Under the pieces are notes generated by a model. The model worked only from the letters and a program-made list of their open reading frames with translations, did no database searches and was not told where the DNA came from. Of a stretch of DNA of 32,467 nucleotides, positions 16,691 to 26,282 are shown one piece after another; positions within the stretch are counted from its first letter, which is position 1; each line of letters opens with the position of its first letter. Both the position numbers and the translations under genes were made by a program. The DNA is from Pseudomonadota bacterium (lineage in GTDB: Bacteria; Pseudomonadota; Gammaproteobacteria; Pseudomonadales; Moraxellaceae): positions 1-32,467 of the forward strand of contig JAKBFV010000026.1 of assembly GCA_021833365.1 (NCBI GenBank), read 5' to 3'.

Positions 16691-19291
16691 GTGCTCGAAG
16701 ACTATCGCAAACAGGCTGCCGAACGTGCAGCGCAAGGCATCCCCGCCAAGGCTCTCGATGAGACCCAGGTCGCAGGTCTGATCGATCTGCTGAAGTCCCC
16801 CCCGGCCGGCGAAGAAGCCTTCATCCTCGACCTTTTCGAAAACCGTGTTCCTGCCGGCGTCGACCCGGCCGCTTACGTCAAGGCGGCTTTTCTGGCGGCG
16901 ATCACCCGTGGTGAGGCGAGTTCGCCGCTGATTCAGGCGGAGCACGCCGTCAAGCTGCTCGGCACCATGCTCGGCGGTTACAATGTCGCCCCGCTGGTGG
17001 CTCTGCTCGACCACCCCAGCCTGGCTACGGCGGCTGTCGAGGCGCTGAAAGGCACCCTCCTCATGTTCGACGCCTTCCATGACGTCCAGGAAAAGGCGCA
17101 AGCCGGCAATACCCACGCCCAGAACCTTTTGCACAGCTGGGCTGAGGCCGAATGGTTCACGCGCCTGCCGGAAGTGCCGCACAAGATCACCGTCACCGTC
17201 TTCAAGGTCAGCGGCGAGACCAACACCGACGACCTGTCGCCGGCGCAGGATGCCTGGAGCCGTCCGGACATCCCCTTGCACGCCCTCGCCATGCTCAAAA
17301 ATGCCCGCGAAGGCATCCAGCCCGACGTCCCCGGCAACATCGGCCCCCTGCGGCAACTGCAAGGACTCAAGGACCAGGGACACGTCGTCGCCTATGTCGG
17401 CGATGTCGTCGGCACCGGCTCGAGCCGCAAGTCCGCGACCAACTCGGTGCTCTGGCATACCGGCCATGACATCCCTTACATTCCCAACAAACGTGGCGGC
17501 GGCGTCTGCATCGGCGGCAAGATCGCGCCCATCTTCTTCAATACCATGGAAGACGCCGGCGCCCTGCCTTTCGAAGCCGACGTCAGCGCCGTCAATACCG
17601 GCGATGTCATCGACATCTACCCCTATGAAGGCAAGATCACCCGCCACAACAGCGACGAAGTGGTGAGCCGCTTCACCCTGAAAAGCCAGGTGCTGCTCGA
17701 TGAAGTGCGCGCTGGCGGCCGTATCAACCTGATCATCGGCCGCAGTCTGACCAGCAAGGCGCGTGAAGCTCTGTCCCTGCCGCCCATCGATCTGTTCCGC
17801 AAGCCGCAGCAGCCCGCCGATAGCGGCCGTGGTTACAGCCTGGCGCAGAAGATGGTCGGCAAGGCCTGCGGCGTCGCTGGCGTGCGTCCTGGCACTTATT
17901 GCGAACCGCATATGACGACGGTCGGTTCGCAGGACACGACCGGCCCGATGACGCGTGATGAACTCAAGGATCTCGCCTGCCTCGGCTTTTCAGCCGATCT
18001 CGTGATGCAGTCCTTCTGTCATACCGCCGCCTACCCGAAACCGGTCGACGTGCAGATGCATCACTCGCTGCCCGACTTCATCATGAACCGCGGCGGTGTG
18101 TCGCTGCGCCCAGGCGATGGCATCATCCATAGCTGGCTCAACCGCATGCTGCTGCCGGACACCGTCGGCACCGGCGGCGACTCGCATACCCGCTTCCCGC
18201 TCGGCATCTCCTTCCCGGCCGGATCCGGCCTGGTCGCCTTCGCCGCCGCCACCGGCGTCATGCCCCTGGACATGCCGGAGTCGGTGTTGGTGCGCTTCAA
18301 GGGTCAGATGCAGCCCGGCATCACCCTGCGCGACCTCGTGCACGCCATCCCCTACCAGGCGATCAAGTCCGGTCTGCTCACGGTCGAGAAGAAGGGCAAG
18401 AAGAACGTCTTCAATGGTCGCATCCTCGAAATCGAGGGTCTTGAGTCACTGACCGTGGAACAGGCTTTCGAGCTCTCCGACGCCTCGGCCGAGCGTTCGG
18501 CGGCGGCTTGCACCATCACCCTGTCGGAGCAGAGCGTCAAGGACTACCTGAACTCGAACATCACCCTGCTGCGCTGGATGATCGCCAATGGTTACGGCGA
18601 TGCACGCACCATCTACCGGCGCATCGCCGCGATGGAAGCCTGGCTGGCGCAACCCAAGCTGATGCGCGCCGACGCCGATGCCGAGTACGCTGCCATCATC
18701 GAGATCGACATGAACTCGATCACCCAGCCCATCCTGTGCTGCCCGAACGATCCTGATGACGCCCGCTTGCTGAGCGACGTCGCTGGGGCCAAGGTGGACG
18801 AGGTGTTCATCGGCTCGTGCATGACCAATATCGGTCACTTCCGCGCCGCCGGCAAACTGCTCGAGCAGGTCGAAGGCGGGTCGCTGGCAACGCGCATGTG
18901 GATCGCACCACCGACGCGCATGGATGAGCACGAACTCAAGGAAGAAGGCTACTACAACATCTATGGCCGTGCCGGTGCGCGCACCGAGATCCCTGGATGC
19001 TCGTTGTGCATGGGCAATCAGGCGCGCGTGGCACCGAACGCCACCGTGGTCTCGACCTCGACGCGTAATTTCCCCAATCGCCTCGGTCAGGGCGCCAATG
19101 TCTATCTGGCATCGGCGGAACTGGCCTCGGTGGCGGCGGTCATCGGCAAACTGCCGACACCGGCCGAATACATGGGCTACGCCGCGAAGATCGACGCGCT
19201 GTCAGCGGATATTTACCGCTACATGAGTTTCGACCATATCCACGAGTACACGGATAAGGCCGAGAAAATCGACGTCGCCCAGCTCACCTGA
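16691..19291 (+). CDS. acnB: Aconitate hydratase B
   Basis: TCA-cycle enzyme interconverting citrate and isocitrate through aconitate with a 4Fe-4S cluster, and possibly an RNA-binding regulator when the cluster is lost. The 866-residue protein has the AcnB domain order: HEAT-like helical domain (about 1-160), swivel domain (about 165-370, with [20 protein letters not shown]), then the aconitase core with the cluster cysteines C710 ([16 protein letters not shown]), C770 and C773 ([12 protein letters not shown]), nearly the same numbers as in E. coli. Start is GTG at 16691 with GGAGAG 10 nt upstream. A TAAAAT at 16603-16608 is a possible -10 box. A hairpin follows the stop. Confidence 0.97.
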   Translation: MLEDYRKQAAERAAQGIPAKALDETQVAGLIDLLKSPPAGEEAFILDLFENRVPAGVDPAAYVKAAFLAAITRGEASSPLIQAEHAVKLLGTMLGGYNVAPLVALLDHPSLATAAVEALKGTLLMFDAFHDVQEKAQAGNTHAQNLLHSWAEAEWFTRLPEVPHKITVTVFKVSGETNTDDLSPAQDAWSRPDIPLHALAMLKNAREGIQPDVPGNIGPLRQLQGLKDQGHVVAYVGDVVGTGSSRKSATNSVLWHTGHDIPYIPNKRGGGVCIGGKIAPIFFNTMEDAGALPFEADVSAVNTGDVIDIYPYEGKITRHNSDEVVSRFTLKSQVLLDEVRAGGRINLIIGRSLTSKAREALSLPPIDLFRKPQQPADSGRGYSLAQKMVGKACGVAGVRPGTYCEPHMTTVGSQDTTGPMTRDELKDLACLGFSADLVMQSFCHTAAYPKPVDVQMHHSLPDFIMNRGGVSLRPGDGIIHSWLNRMLLPDTVGTGGDSHTRFPLGISFPAGSGLVAFAAATGVMPLDMPESVLVRFKGQMQPGITLRDLVHAIPYQAIKSGLLTVEKKGKKNVFNGRILEIEGLESLTVEQAFELSDASAERSAAACTITLSEQSVKDYLNSNITLLRWMIANGYGDARTIYRRIAAMEAWLAQPKLMRADADAEYAAIIEIDMNSITQPILCCPNDPDDARLLSDVAGAKVDEVFIGSCMTNIGHFRAAGKLLEQVEGGSLATRMWIAPPTRMDEHELKEEGYYNIYGRAGARTEIPGCSLCMGNQARVAPNATVVSTSTRNFPNRLGQGANVYLASAELASVAAVIGKLPTPAEYMGYAAKIDALSADIYRYMSFDHIHEYTDKAEKIDVAQLT

Positions 19292-19302
19292 GCGACGTCC
19301 CT

Positions 19303-19324
19303 CTCCCTGGCTTCGGCCAGGGAG
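19303..19324 (+). terminator. Stable UUCG hairpin between acnB and pgaB
   Basis: CTCCCTGGC (19303-19311), a TTCG tetraloop and GCCAGGGAG (19316-19324) form a perfect 9-bp stem 12 bp after the acnB stop. No T-run follows. It probably ends or stabilises the acnB transcript and partly separates it from pgaB, whose start is 33 bp further on. Confidence 0.6.
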
Positions 19325-19357
19325 CCCCCTCCGATCTCCCAACCCACGGACACGACG

Positions 19358-21325
19358 ATGACCCGATTCCTCTGCTGGATGGCTCTCGGCCTGTGCATGT
19401 TCAGCCAAGCTTACGCCGACATCAATGACACTGAAGTCACCATCATCAGTTATCACGAAATCGCCGACCACGAGAGTGCTCTCGTCCCCTTTTACACCGT
19501 CTCGCCGCTCAATTTCATGCGCCAGATGGATTGGCTGAAAAACAATGGTTACCACTTCGTCAGCGTCGATGATGTCCTCGCTGACCGCTCCGGCAAGCGC
19601 CCGCTGCCGGACAAGGCCGTGCTCATCACCTTCGATGACGGCTATCGCTCGGTCTATACCTACGCTTTCCCCATCCTCAAGATGTACCACATCCCGACGG
19701 TCATCGCCCTGGTCGGCGCCTGGCTCAATGTCCCGGAAGATGGTCGCGTCAACTTCGACGGCAAAGGCATCGCACGCAGTGAATTGCTCTCACAGAGCGA
19801 AATCCATGAGATGGTCAAAAGTGGCCTGGTCGAAGTCGCCAGCCATACTTATGACATGCACCGCGGCTCCCTGGCCAATCCGCAGGGCAATATGGAACCC
19901 GCCGCCACCGCCCGTCTCTGGTCGGACAAGACGCATCGCTACGAAGATCAGGCCAGCTATATTCGCCGTATCACCGCCGACCTCAAGCATAACCAGGACT
20001 TCCTCAAGAGCTATACCGGCCAGACACCGCGCATCGTCGTTTGGCCGTATGGCCGCTACAACATCGAGCTGCGTCATGTCGCCGCCAGTCTCGGCATGCC
20101 CATCGGCCTCACCCTCGATGACGGCCCCAACACCAGCACGACACCCTTGTGGGGACTGCGGCGCATTCTCATCGACAAGACGACCACCGTCTGGGATCTG
20201 AAAAGCGAAATTCAGAAACGCAACATCGGCGATGTCGATGAAGGCAACCCCAATCGCATCATGCACATCGATCTCGACTACATCTACGACCCCGATCCGC
20301 AGCAGCAGGAAAAGAACCTCGGGCGCTTGCTCGATCGCATCCAGGCCATGGGGGTGAACGTCGTCTATCTGCAGGCTTTCGCCGATCCTGACGCCAATGG
20401 CGCTGCTGATGCCGTCTACTTCCCCAACCGCCACATGCCGATGCGTGCCGATCTTTTCAATCGCACCGCCTGGCAGATCGAAACCCGCACCCAGGTCAAG
20501 CACGTTTACGCCTGGATGCCCTTGCTCGCCTGGCAACCGCCAAGCAGCGATCCCGTCGCCCGCGACACCGTCGTCACCTTGCCCTACAAAGTCGATCATG
20601 TCGCCATGGGCTACCCACGTCTGTCGCCCTTCTCACCGAAGGCACGCCAGTTCATCCGCGACATGTTCACCGATCTGGCCCGCAACACCCCGATCGACGG
20701 CATTCTCTTTCATGATGACGTCACCCTCTCTGACTACGAGGACGACAGCAGCTTCGCGCGCAAGGCTTATCAGAAATGGGGTTTGCCGGGCACGGTCGCT
20801 GACATCCGCAAGCAACCGGAAGCGATGGCACGCTGGACCTTGATGAAGACGGTCTATCTCGACAATCTCGCCGATGACATGGCCGCCGCCGTCAACGATG
20901 AACAGCCGGGACTGCGCGTGGCGCGCAATCTCTACGCCCAGGTCGTCCTCAATCCGCACGCTCAGGAATGGTATGCGCAGTCCCTGGAAGACTCCCTGCA
21001 CGACTTCGACTACACCGCGATCGAGGCCATGCCGTATATGGAGCAGGCTGCCGACCCGATCAGCTTCTACCATGATCTGGTCGAACGCGTGAAGGCCTAT
21101 CCCGATGGCCTGCGCAAGACCGTCTTCGAGCTGCAGACGACGAACTGGCGTACCAACAAGCCGATCCCGGACCAGGAGCTCGCTGACACCATCCGCCGCC
21201 TGTACAGCTGGGGCGTGCGTAACGTCGCCTACTATCCCGACGACCTCTATAACAATCACCCCGATCCTGCCATCCTGCGCCCGGCGCTGGACAACAAGCT
21301 CGGCCCCTTGCCCCAGCACCCTTAA
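19358..21325 (+). CDS. pgaB: Poly-beta-1,6-N-acetylglucosamine N-deacetylase PgaB
   Basis: Periplasmic enzyme that partly deacetylates PNAG so that it can be exported for biofilm. Residues 1-20 are a Sec signal peptide (cleavage likely after QAYA); the lipobox of E. coli PgaB is not seen. The NodB-type deacetylase domain (about 27-280) has SYHEI, the metal and catalytic motif TFDDGYRS (D93, D94) and the metal histidines H163 and H168 in ASHTYDMH. The C-terminal domain (about 300-650) is the glycoside-hydrolase-like part of PgaB (MHIDLDYIYDPDPQQQEKNL, then GILFHDDVTLSDYED). At 655 residues it is of family length. pgaC follows after 8 bp. Confidence 0.93.
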   Translation: MTRFLCWMALGLCMFSQAYADINDTEVTIISYHEIADHESALVPFYTVSPLNFMRQMDWLKNNGYHFVSVDDVLADRSGKRPLPDKAVLITFDDGYRSVYTYAFPILKMYHIPTVIALVGAWLNVPEDGRVNFDGKGIARSELLSQSEIHEMVKSGLVEVASHTYDMHRGSLANPQGNMEPAATARLWSDKTHRYEDQASYIRRITADLKHNQDFLKSYTGQTPRIVVWPYGRYNIELRHVAASLGMPIGLTLDDGPNTSTTPLWGLRRILIDKTTTVWDLKSEIQKRNIGDVDEGNPNRIMHIDLDYIYDPDPQQQEKNLGRLLDRIQAMGVNVVYLQAFADPDANGAADAVYFPNRHMPMRADLFNRTAWQIETRTQVKHVYAWMPLLAWQPPSSDPVARDTVVTLPYKVDHVAMGYPRLSPFSPKARQFIRDMFTDLARNTPIDGILFHDDVTLSDYEDDSSFARKAYQKWGLPGTVADIRKQPEAMARWTLMKTVYLDNLADDMAAAVNDEQPGLRVARNLYAQVVLNPHAQEWYAQSLEDSLHDFDYTAIEAMPYMEQAADPISFYHDLVERVKAYPDGLRKTVFELQTTNWRTNKPIPDQELADTIRRLYSWGVRNVAYYPDDLYNNHPDPAILRPALDNKLGPLPQHP

Positions 21326-21333
21326 GGTGAGCC

Positions 21334-22614
21334 ATGTTGAGCCTCGTCATCCATAGTATCTGGCACACCCTGCTCGGGTTCACCTTTTACTACCCCTTGT
21401 TCATGTCCTATCTATGGATGATCGGAGCTCTGCTGTTCTATTGGCGTATCGAACGTCATGATCCTGCTTACACCACGCCGCCGCATCTGCATACCCCGCC
21501 GGCGGTCAGCGTCCTCATCCCTTGCTACAACGAAGAGGATAATGCCGAGGAGACCCTGACCCAGGCGCTGCGCCTCGATTACCCGGAGTTCGAGGTCATC
21601 GCCATCAACGATGGCAGCCGCGACCGCACCGGAAGCTTGCTCGACAGCCTGGCGGCGGAACATCCGCGCCTGCGTGTCGTGCACCTGGCGCGCAACCAGG
21701 GCAAGGCCATGGCCTTGCAGGCCGGCAGTCTGCTGGCTCGCCACGAGATCCTCATCTGCATCGACGGTGACGCCCTGCTCGACCCCCAGGCGGCGCACTG
21801 GATGGTGCGTCACTTCGTCAGCAATCCGGAAGTGGCGGCGGTCACCGGCAACCCGCGTATCCGCAACCGCTCGACCTTGCTCGGTCGCGTCCAGGTCGGC
21901 GAGTTCTCCTCCATCGTCGGCATGATCAAACGCGCGCAGCGCAGCTTCGGCCGTCTGTTCACCGTTTCCGGCGTCATCACTGCTTTTCGCAAGTCAGCCA
22001 TCCATCAGGTCGGCTACTGGAGCGACGACGTCCTCACCGAGGATATCGACATCACCTGGAAACTCCAGCGCGCTGGCTGGGATGTGCGTTTTGAAACCAA
22101 TGCCCTGGTCTGGATCCTCATGCCCGAGACCTTGCGCGGACTGTGGAACCAGCGTCTGCGCTGGGCGACGGGCGGAGCGCAGGTCCTGCTGAAGAACGCG
22201 CGCGCACTCCTGCTGCCCAATCAAAACCATATGTGGCCGCTGCTCCTCGAACTGCTGCTCAGCCTGGTCTGGTCCTATGGCCTGCTCGTCATCACCCTGA
22301 TCTGGCTCTGTGATCTGGCGCTACCCGACGATATCTTCCCGCATCTGAGTTCCCCCCTCATCCCCAATGAGGGCGGCGTGCTGCTGGCAGCCACTTGCCT
22401 GGCGCAATTCGCCATGGCCAAGTGGATGGACAGCCGCTACGACAAGGGCCTCGGACGCAACTACTACTGGATGGTGTGGTATCCCCTCGTCTTCTGGCTG
22501 ATCAACACCTGCGCCACCATCGTCGCCTTCCCCAAGGCCCTGCGCTGGGGATCAGGACAGCGCGCACGCTGGGTCAGCCCCGACCGCGGCATCCGCCAGG
22601 GAGATCACCCATGA
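21334..22614 (+). CDS. pgaC: PNAG synthase catalytic subunit PgaC
   Basis: Inner-membrane family 2 glycosyltransferase polymerising UDP-GlcNAc into poly-beta-1,6-GlcNAc. The 426-residue protein has an N-terminal membrane segment (about 13-38), the GT-A domain starting VSVLIPCYNEEDN (about 58-70), AINDGSRDRT (about 90-99), the DGD metal site at 144-146, the catalytic-base region LTEDID at 234-239, and the processive-synthase motif QRLRW at 273-277. Several C-terminal membrane segments follow (about 300-400). The last bases overlap the start of pgaD (ATGA). In E. coli PgaC/PgaD activity requires cyclic di-GMP. Confidence 0.94.
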   Translation: MLSLVIHSIWHTLLGFTFYYPLFMSYLWMIGALLFYWRIERHDPAYTTPPHLHTPPAVSVLIPCYNEEDNAEETLTQALRLDYPEFEVIAINDGSRDRTGSLLDSLAAEHPRLRVVHLARNQGKAMALQAGSLLARHEILICIDGDALLDPQAAHWMVRHFVSNPEVAAVTGNPRIRNRSTLLGRVQVGEFSSIVGMIKRAQRSFGRLFTVSGVITAFRKSAIHQVGYWSDDVLTEDIDITWKLQRAGWDVRFETNALVWILMPETLRGLWNQRLRWATGGAQVLLKNARALLLPNQNHMWPLLLELLLSLVWSYGLLVITLIWLCDLALPDDIFPHLSSPLIPNEGGVLLAATCLAQFAMAKWMDSRYDKGLGRNYYWMVWYPLVFWLINTCATIVAFPKALRWGSGQRARWVSPDRGIRQGDHP

Positions 22615-23039
22615 GACAACCCCTGATCATCAATGTCAGCCAGCAGATGAGCTGGGCGCGGCGCGCCCTCACCTGGACGGCGACGGCAGCGCTGTGGATC
22701 GTCTGGTTGCTGCTGTGGGGGCCGATCTGGGAGCAGATGCACGGCATCATCGAACAAGGACAACATCTGCGTCCCATGTTGCACATGATGCAGCATATGT
22801 CGCCCGTCTCCCTGTCGCACGCCTTCTTCGCTCTCGTCGGCACCGCCTCGACCCTGCTGCTGTGGACCTTCCTGCCAGGACGTGTGCGCACCTATCATCA
22901 TGGTGTCGAGATCCTCAGCGAGTACGCGCACCACTTTCATCTCGCAGAGCAGGATATCGCCGCCGCGCGCCAGGCACAGATCGTCGTCGTCCATCACGAC
23001 GACGATGGCCATATCACGCAGCTGCAAGTGCGCAGCTGA
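22611..23039 (+). CDS. pgaD: PNAG synthase accessory subunit PgaD
   Basis: Small inner-membrane partner of PgaC, needed with it for cyclic di-GMP-stimulated PNAG synthesis. The 142-residue protein begins MRQPLIINVSQQMSWARRAL. It has two membrane segments (about 20-40, TWTATAALWIVWLLLWGPIW, and about 66-87, LSHAFFALVGTASTLLLWTF) and a cytoplasmic C-terminal tail containing a DDDG stretch. The short two-helix layout and its position directly after pgaC (4-bp ATGA overlap) decide the call; PgaD sequences are poorly conserved. It converges on the monooxygenase gene, 22 bp apart. Confidence 0.85.
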   Translation: MRQPLIINVSQQMSWARRALTWTATAALWIVWLLLWGPIWEQMHGIIEQGQHLRPMLHMMQHMSPVSLSHAFFALVGTASTLLLWTFLPGRVRTYHHGVEILSEYAHHFHLAEQDIAAARQAQIVVVHHDDDGHITQLQVRS

Positions 23040-23061
23040 AGGCGGGTGCCGTCAGGCTGGC

Positions 23062-24609
23062 TCAGGCTGGCTGCGTTTTTTTGCGTGGCCGGACCTTCTT
23101 GAGTTCGGCGATCTTGCCTGTCGCTTTGGCGAGAATGAAGTCGGCACGCTTGAGCTCGCGGGTGCGCAGCCAGTAACGCCAGGTCGACCATGGCCAGATG
23201 GTGTAATTCTTGCCCTGACTGTCGGTGTACCAGCTGACACAGCCTGAACTCCAGACCGTGCCGCTCAGCGCCTTCTGCACTTCCTCGTTGAAGTCGGCCT
23301 GCGCCTGCGGCCGCACATCGATGCTGTCGGCGGCAGACTCAGCGAGCAGCTTCATGCAGTTGAGGATATAGTGCACCTGACATTCGATCATGAAGATGAT
23401 CGAATTATGCCCAAGAGCGCTGTTCGGACCGACGAGCTGGAACATGTTCGGATAGCCAGCGACCGAGACGCCATAATAAGCCTCGACCTGATCCTGCCAG
23501 TCCTGCATCAGATCATGGCCGGGCAAGCCTTGACAGCTCATGCCCTTCATGTAAATGCGCGGATCGACGACGAAACCGGTCGCCAGAATGATGCAGTCGG
23601 CGGCGCGTTCCTGACCATCTTCGGTGATGATGCTGTGCTCTCTGACCTCGCGGATGCCCGCGGTCACCAGCTCGACGTTGTCGCGATTGAACATCGGATA
23701 CCACTTGTTGGAGATGAGCACACGCTTGCACCCCAGGGTGTAGTCCGGAATCAAGGCTTCGGCGACTTGCGCGTCTTTCACGCTCCAGCGTATCCACCAC
23801 TTCAAGGCCTCGCCACCGACACGCGCCAGCGAGGGATGAAAGATCGGCCAGACGCGCGACTCATTGCTCCAGTACAAGCGAGCCCGGTGCAATTTGCGCA
23901 AAAACGGCAGGCGCTTAAACGCGCTTTTCTCGATATCGGCGTAAGCACGCTCATCGCGCGGGATGACCCAGGCCGGTGTGCGCTGGAAGATGTGCAGGCG
24001 GCGCACGCGCGGCGCGATCTCCGGAGCGAATTGAATGGCCGAGCCGCCGGTGCCGATAGAGACGACGTTTTTATCGGTGAGGTCGTAATCATGATCCCAT
24101 TGCGCCGAATGGAAGACGCGCCCCTTGAAACGCTCGAGACCGGGAATTTTTGGAATCTGCGGCACATGCAGGGGGCCACTGGCCAGAACGAAGTGCCGGC
24201 AAATGACTTGCAGGCCGCTGTCCGTCTGCAGATGCCAGTGTGCCGTGGCGACGTCATAGCGTGCGCCGATCAGGCTGGTGCGAAAACGGATAAAGGGCCG
24301 CAGCGCGTACTTCTCCGTCGTCGCCAGGATGTAGTCCTGGATCTCGCGCCAGGAAGAATAGCGCTTCGACCAGTTCGGGTTGCCATTGAAGGAGTAAGAG
24401 TACATGTGCGATTGCACATCGCAGGCAGCGCCAGGATAGGAATTATCACGCCAGGTGCCGCCGACATCCTCGCCTTTCTCGAGAATGATGAAATCATCCT
24501 GCCCCGCTTCGCGCAGCTTGATTGCCATGCACAGACCACCAAAGCCTGCGCCGATGATCGCCACCTGGGTACGCAATTCACCTTGCATCGTTGTCGTCGC
24601 CGCCGTCAT
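23062..24609 (-). CDS. Flavin-containing monooxygenase, Baeyer-Villiger type
   Basis: FAD- and NADPH-dependent oxygenase that probably inserts oxygen next to a ketone carbonyl; the substrate is unknown. With the start at 24609 the protein has 515 residues. It has an FAD-binding GAGFGG (IIGAGFGGLCMAIKLREAG, about 14-32), GGTWRDNSYPGAACDVQSHMYS (about 52-73), the Baeyer-Villiger fingerprint F161-K-G163-RVF-H167-SAQ-W171, and a second nucleotide loop IGTGGSA (about 187-193). The frame is open to 24876; the ATG at 24609 is chosen because AGGAG lies 8 nt upstream (an ATG at 24615 is too close to it) and it fits the family. Divergent from the AraC-type gene, which may control it. Confidence 0.9.
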   Translation of the reverse strand: MTAATTTMQGELRTQVAIIGAGFGGLCMAIKLREAGQDDFIILEKGEDVGGTWRDNSYPGAACDVQSHMYSYSFNGNPNWSKRYSSWREIQDYILATTEKYALRPFIRFRTSLIGARYDVATAHWHLQTDSGLQVICRHFVLASGPLHVPQIPKIPGLERFKGRVFHSAQWDHDYDLTDKNVVSIGTGGSAIQFAPEIAPRVRRLHIFQRTPAWVIPRDERAYADIEKSAFKRLPFLRKLHRARLYWSNESRVWPIFHPSLARVGGEALKWWIRWSVKDAQVAEALIPDYTLGCKRVLISNKWYPMFNRDNVELVTAGIREVREHSIITEDGQERAADCIILATGFVVDPRIYMKGMSCQGLPGHDLMQDWQDQVEAYYGVSVAGYPNMFQLVGPNSALGHNSIIFMIECQVHYILNCMKLLAESAADSIDVRPQAQADFNEEVQKALSGTVWSSGCVSWYTDSQGKNYTIWPWSTWRYWLRTRELKRADFILAKATGKIAELKKVRPRKKTQPA

Positions 24610-24720
24610 CCCCATTGCTCCTGAATTCCGGGAACACGTCCCGATCTCACCAGTGTAAAGCTGCGGGCGGGGATCAGCCATGATAAGCTGGCCAGCCAAA
24701 TTGATCATTTCGGCAAATCG

Positions 24721-25743
24721 ATGAGCAGCCGCTCCATACTTGGCTTGAACTACATGTTGCGTGGCCTGACCTGCCTCGGTGAGGATCTGAGCGGTGTCCT
24801 CGGCGAGTTCGGCATCGATCCGGCGCATCTGGATCCAGGCGCGCGTATCCTGCGCGACCTCGAGCTGGCCATCCATATCCGTATCGCCGATAGCCTCAAG
24901 GACGAACTATCCGCCTTGCGCGTCGGCACCTTCTTTGGTTTTGCCGGCTATGGGCCGTTGACCATGCTGCTCGCCACCGCCGACAGCGTGCACGCGGCGA
25001 TCCATGCCGGCATCCGCTACCAGAGCCTGACCTATCTTTTTGGTGAACTTGGCTTTTGCCCTGGCGCCAGCGCCAGCGCCTTGACCTTGCAGCCCTTGCA
25101 TCTGCCCGGGCGCGCCTATCGCTACCGTGTCGATGGTGAGCTTTCCGGAACGATCAAACTTCTGCTCGACATGCGCCAGAGCATGAACCTCAAGATCGAC
25201 ATCCTGCACATCGACATTCCCTACGCCCGCCCTGCCTCAGCGGCCGCCTATCCCGGCATTCTTGGCTGCCCGGTCGAGTTCGATAGCGACATCACCCGTA
25301 TCTGGATCGCCAATCATCACCTGCAGACGCATCTGCCGACGGCCGACCCCGCCGCCCATCAGCTCTACCGCCGTCTTTGCGATGAAGCTTTGCGCCAAAC
25401 CGAAGAGGTTGGCGGGGATCTGGCGGCACGAGTACGCCGCTACCTGCACCTGTTTCGTGGTCGTTTCCCGACGGTGACCGAGGCGGCACGCGCCTTCGCC
25501 ATGCAGGAGCGCACCCTGCGCGCCCATCTGGCGCGCGCCTCCTGTAGTTATCGCGGTCTTCTCGAGGAAGAACGCATGCGGCGGGCGCGCCAGCTGCTCG
25601 CCGTGCATGGCGCCAGTATTGAACACATTGCCCTCGAACTCGGCTATGCTGAGTCCTCATCCTTCATCCATGCTTTCGCACGTCACCATCACCTCACACC
25701 GGCACGATTCCGCCGACAAATCACCTCGGGAGATGCTTCATGA
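24721..25743 (+). CDS. AraC-family transcriptional regulator
   Basis: A 340-residue regulator. The N-terminal ~190 residues resemble the arabinose-binding-like ligand domain of the OruR/ArgR-type AraC group (LRVGTFFGFAGYGPLTMLLATADSVHAAIHAGIRYQ). The C-terminal ~95 residues hold the two helix-turn-helix motifs: TVTEAARAFAMQERTLRAHL and the longer IEHIALELGYAESSSFIHAF followed by the typical TPARFRRQ. It stands divergently from the monooxygenase with 111 bp between the starts. That interval contains a perfect palindrome GCTGGCCAGC (24687-24696). Its stop overlaps the start of the DUF1993 gene. No strong ribosome site; an alternative ATG is 11 codons in. Confidence 0.9.
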   Translation: MSSRSILGLNYMLRGLTCLGEDLSGVLGEFGIDPAHLDPGARILRDLELAIHIRIADSLKDELSALRVGTFFGFAGYGPLTMLLATADSVHAAIHAGIRYQSLTYLFGELGFCPGASASALTLQPLHLPGRAYRYRVDGELSGTIKLLLDMRQSMNLKIDILHIDIPYARPASAAAYPGILGCPVEFDSDITRIWIANHHLQTHLPTADPAAHQLYRRLCDEALRQTEEVGGDLAARVRRYLHLFRGRFPTVTEAARAFAMQERTLRAHLARASCSYRGLLEEERMRRARQLLAVHGASIEHIALELGYAESSSFIHAFARHHHLTPARFRRQITSGDAS

Positions 25744-26282
25744 GTCTCAATGTCTACGACGTTCTCTATCCCCTGCTCAGCCAGGAACTGCACAACCTCG
25801 AGCAATGGCTCAAGGCCGCCGAAACCCATGCGCAGGCGCATGGAAGTCCTGTCGAAGCCTTACTCACGGCGCGTCTGGCCCCCGACATGTTCGATCTGCG
25901 CCGGCAAGTGCAGATCGCCAGCGATCACGCCAAAGCGGCGATGGCCCACCTTTCCGGAACCGAGCTGCCGCGCTATCCGGACGAGGAAAAGACCACTGCC
26001 GAGCTCATCGCGCGCTTGGCGCGCACGCGCGATTTTCTCGATGGCTTCAATCGCGAGGCCTTCATCGGTGCCGAAGACCGTGCCATACAGCTCGTCTACC
26101 CCTGGGCGACGCTGGACTTCGGTGGCCTCCACTACCTCCACTACTGGGTCATCCCTAATTTCATGTTCCATGTGACCACCGCCTACGCCATCCTGCGCCA
26201 TCAGGGCCTCGAACTCGGCAAGGCGCAGTTCCTCGGTCCACGCGAAGGCTATACCGGCGCCGGCTCAGCCGCTGCCTCCTGA
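25740..26282 (+). CDS. DUF1993 family protein
   Basis: A 180-residue, mainly helical protein starting [31 protein letters not shown]. It has [50 protein letters not shown] and a C-terminal [33 protein letters not shown] segment. These are the hallmarks of the DUF1993 family, whose helical-bundle shape recalls DinB proteins; function is unknown. ATGA overlap with the AraC-type gene suggests translational coupling. Its last 34 bp overlap the convergent 3' end of metE. Confidence 0.88.
   Translation: MSLNVYDVLYPLLSQELHNLEQWLKAAETHAQAHGSPVEALLTARLAPDMFDLRRQVQIASDHAKAAMAHLSGTELPRYPDEEKTTAELIARLARTRDFLDGFNREAFIGAEDRAIQLVYPWATLDFGGLHYLHYWVIPNFMFHVTTAYAILRHQGLELGKAQFLGPREGYTGAGSAAAS

Noticed and set aside
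16646-17911. Minus-strand open frame of 421 codons
   Set aside because: Antisense to acnB, low-complexity composition rich in G, D and R, no family likeness.
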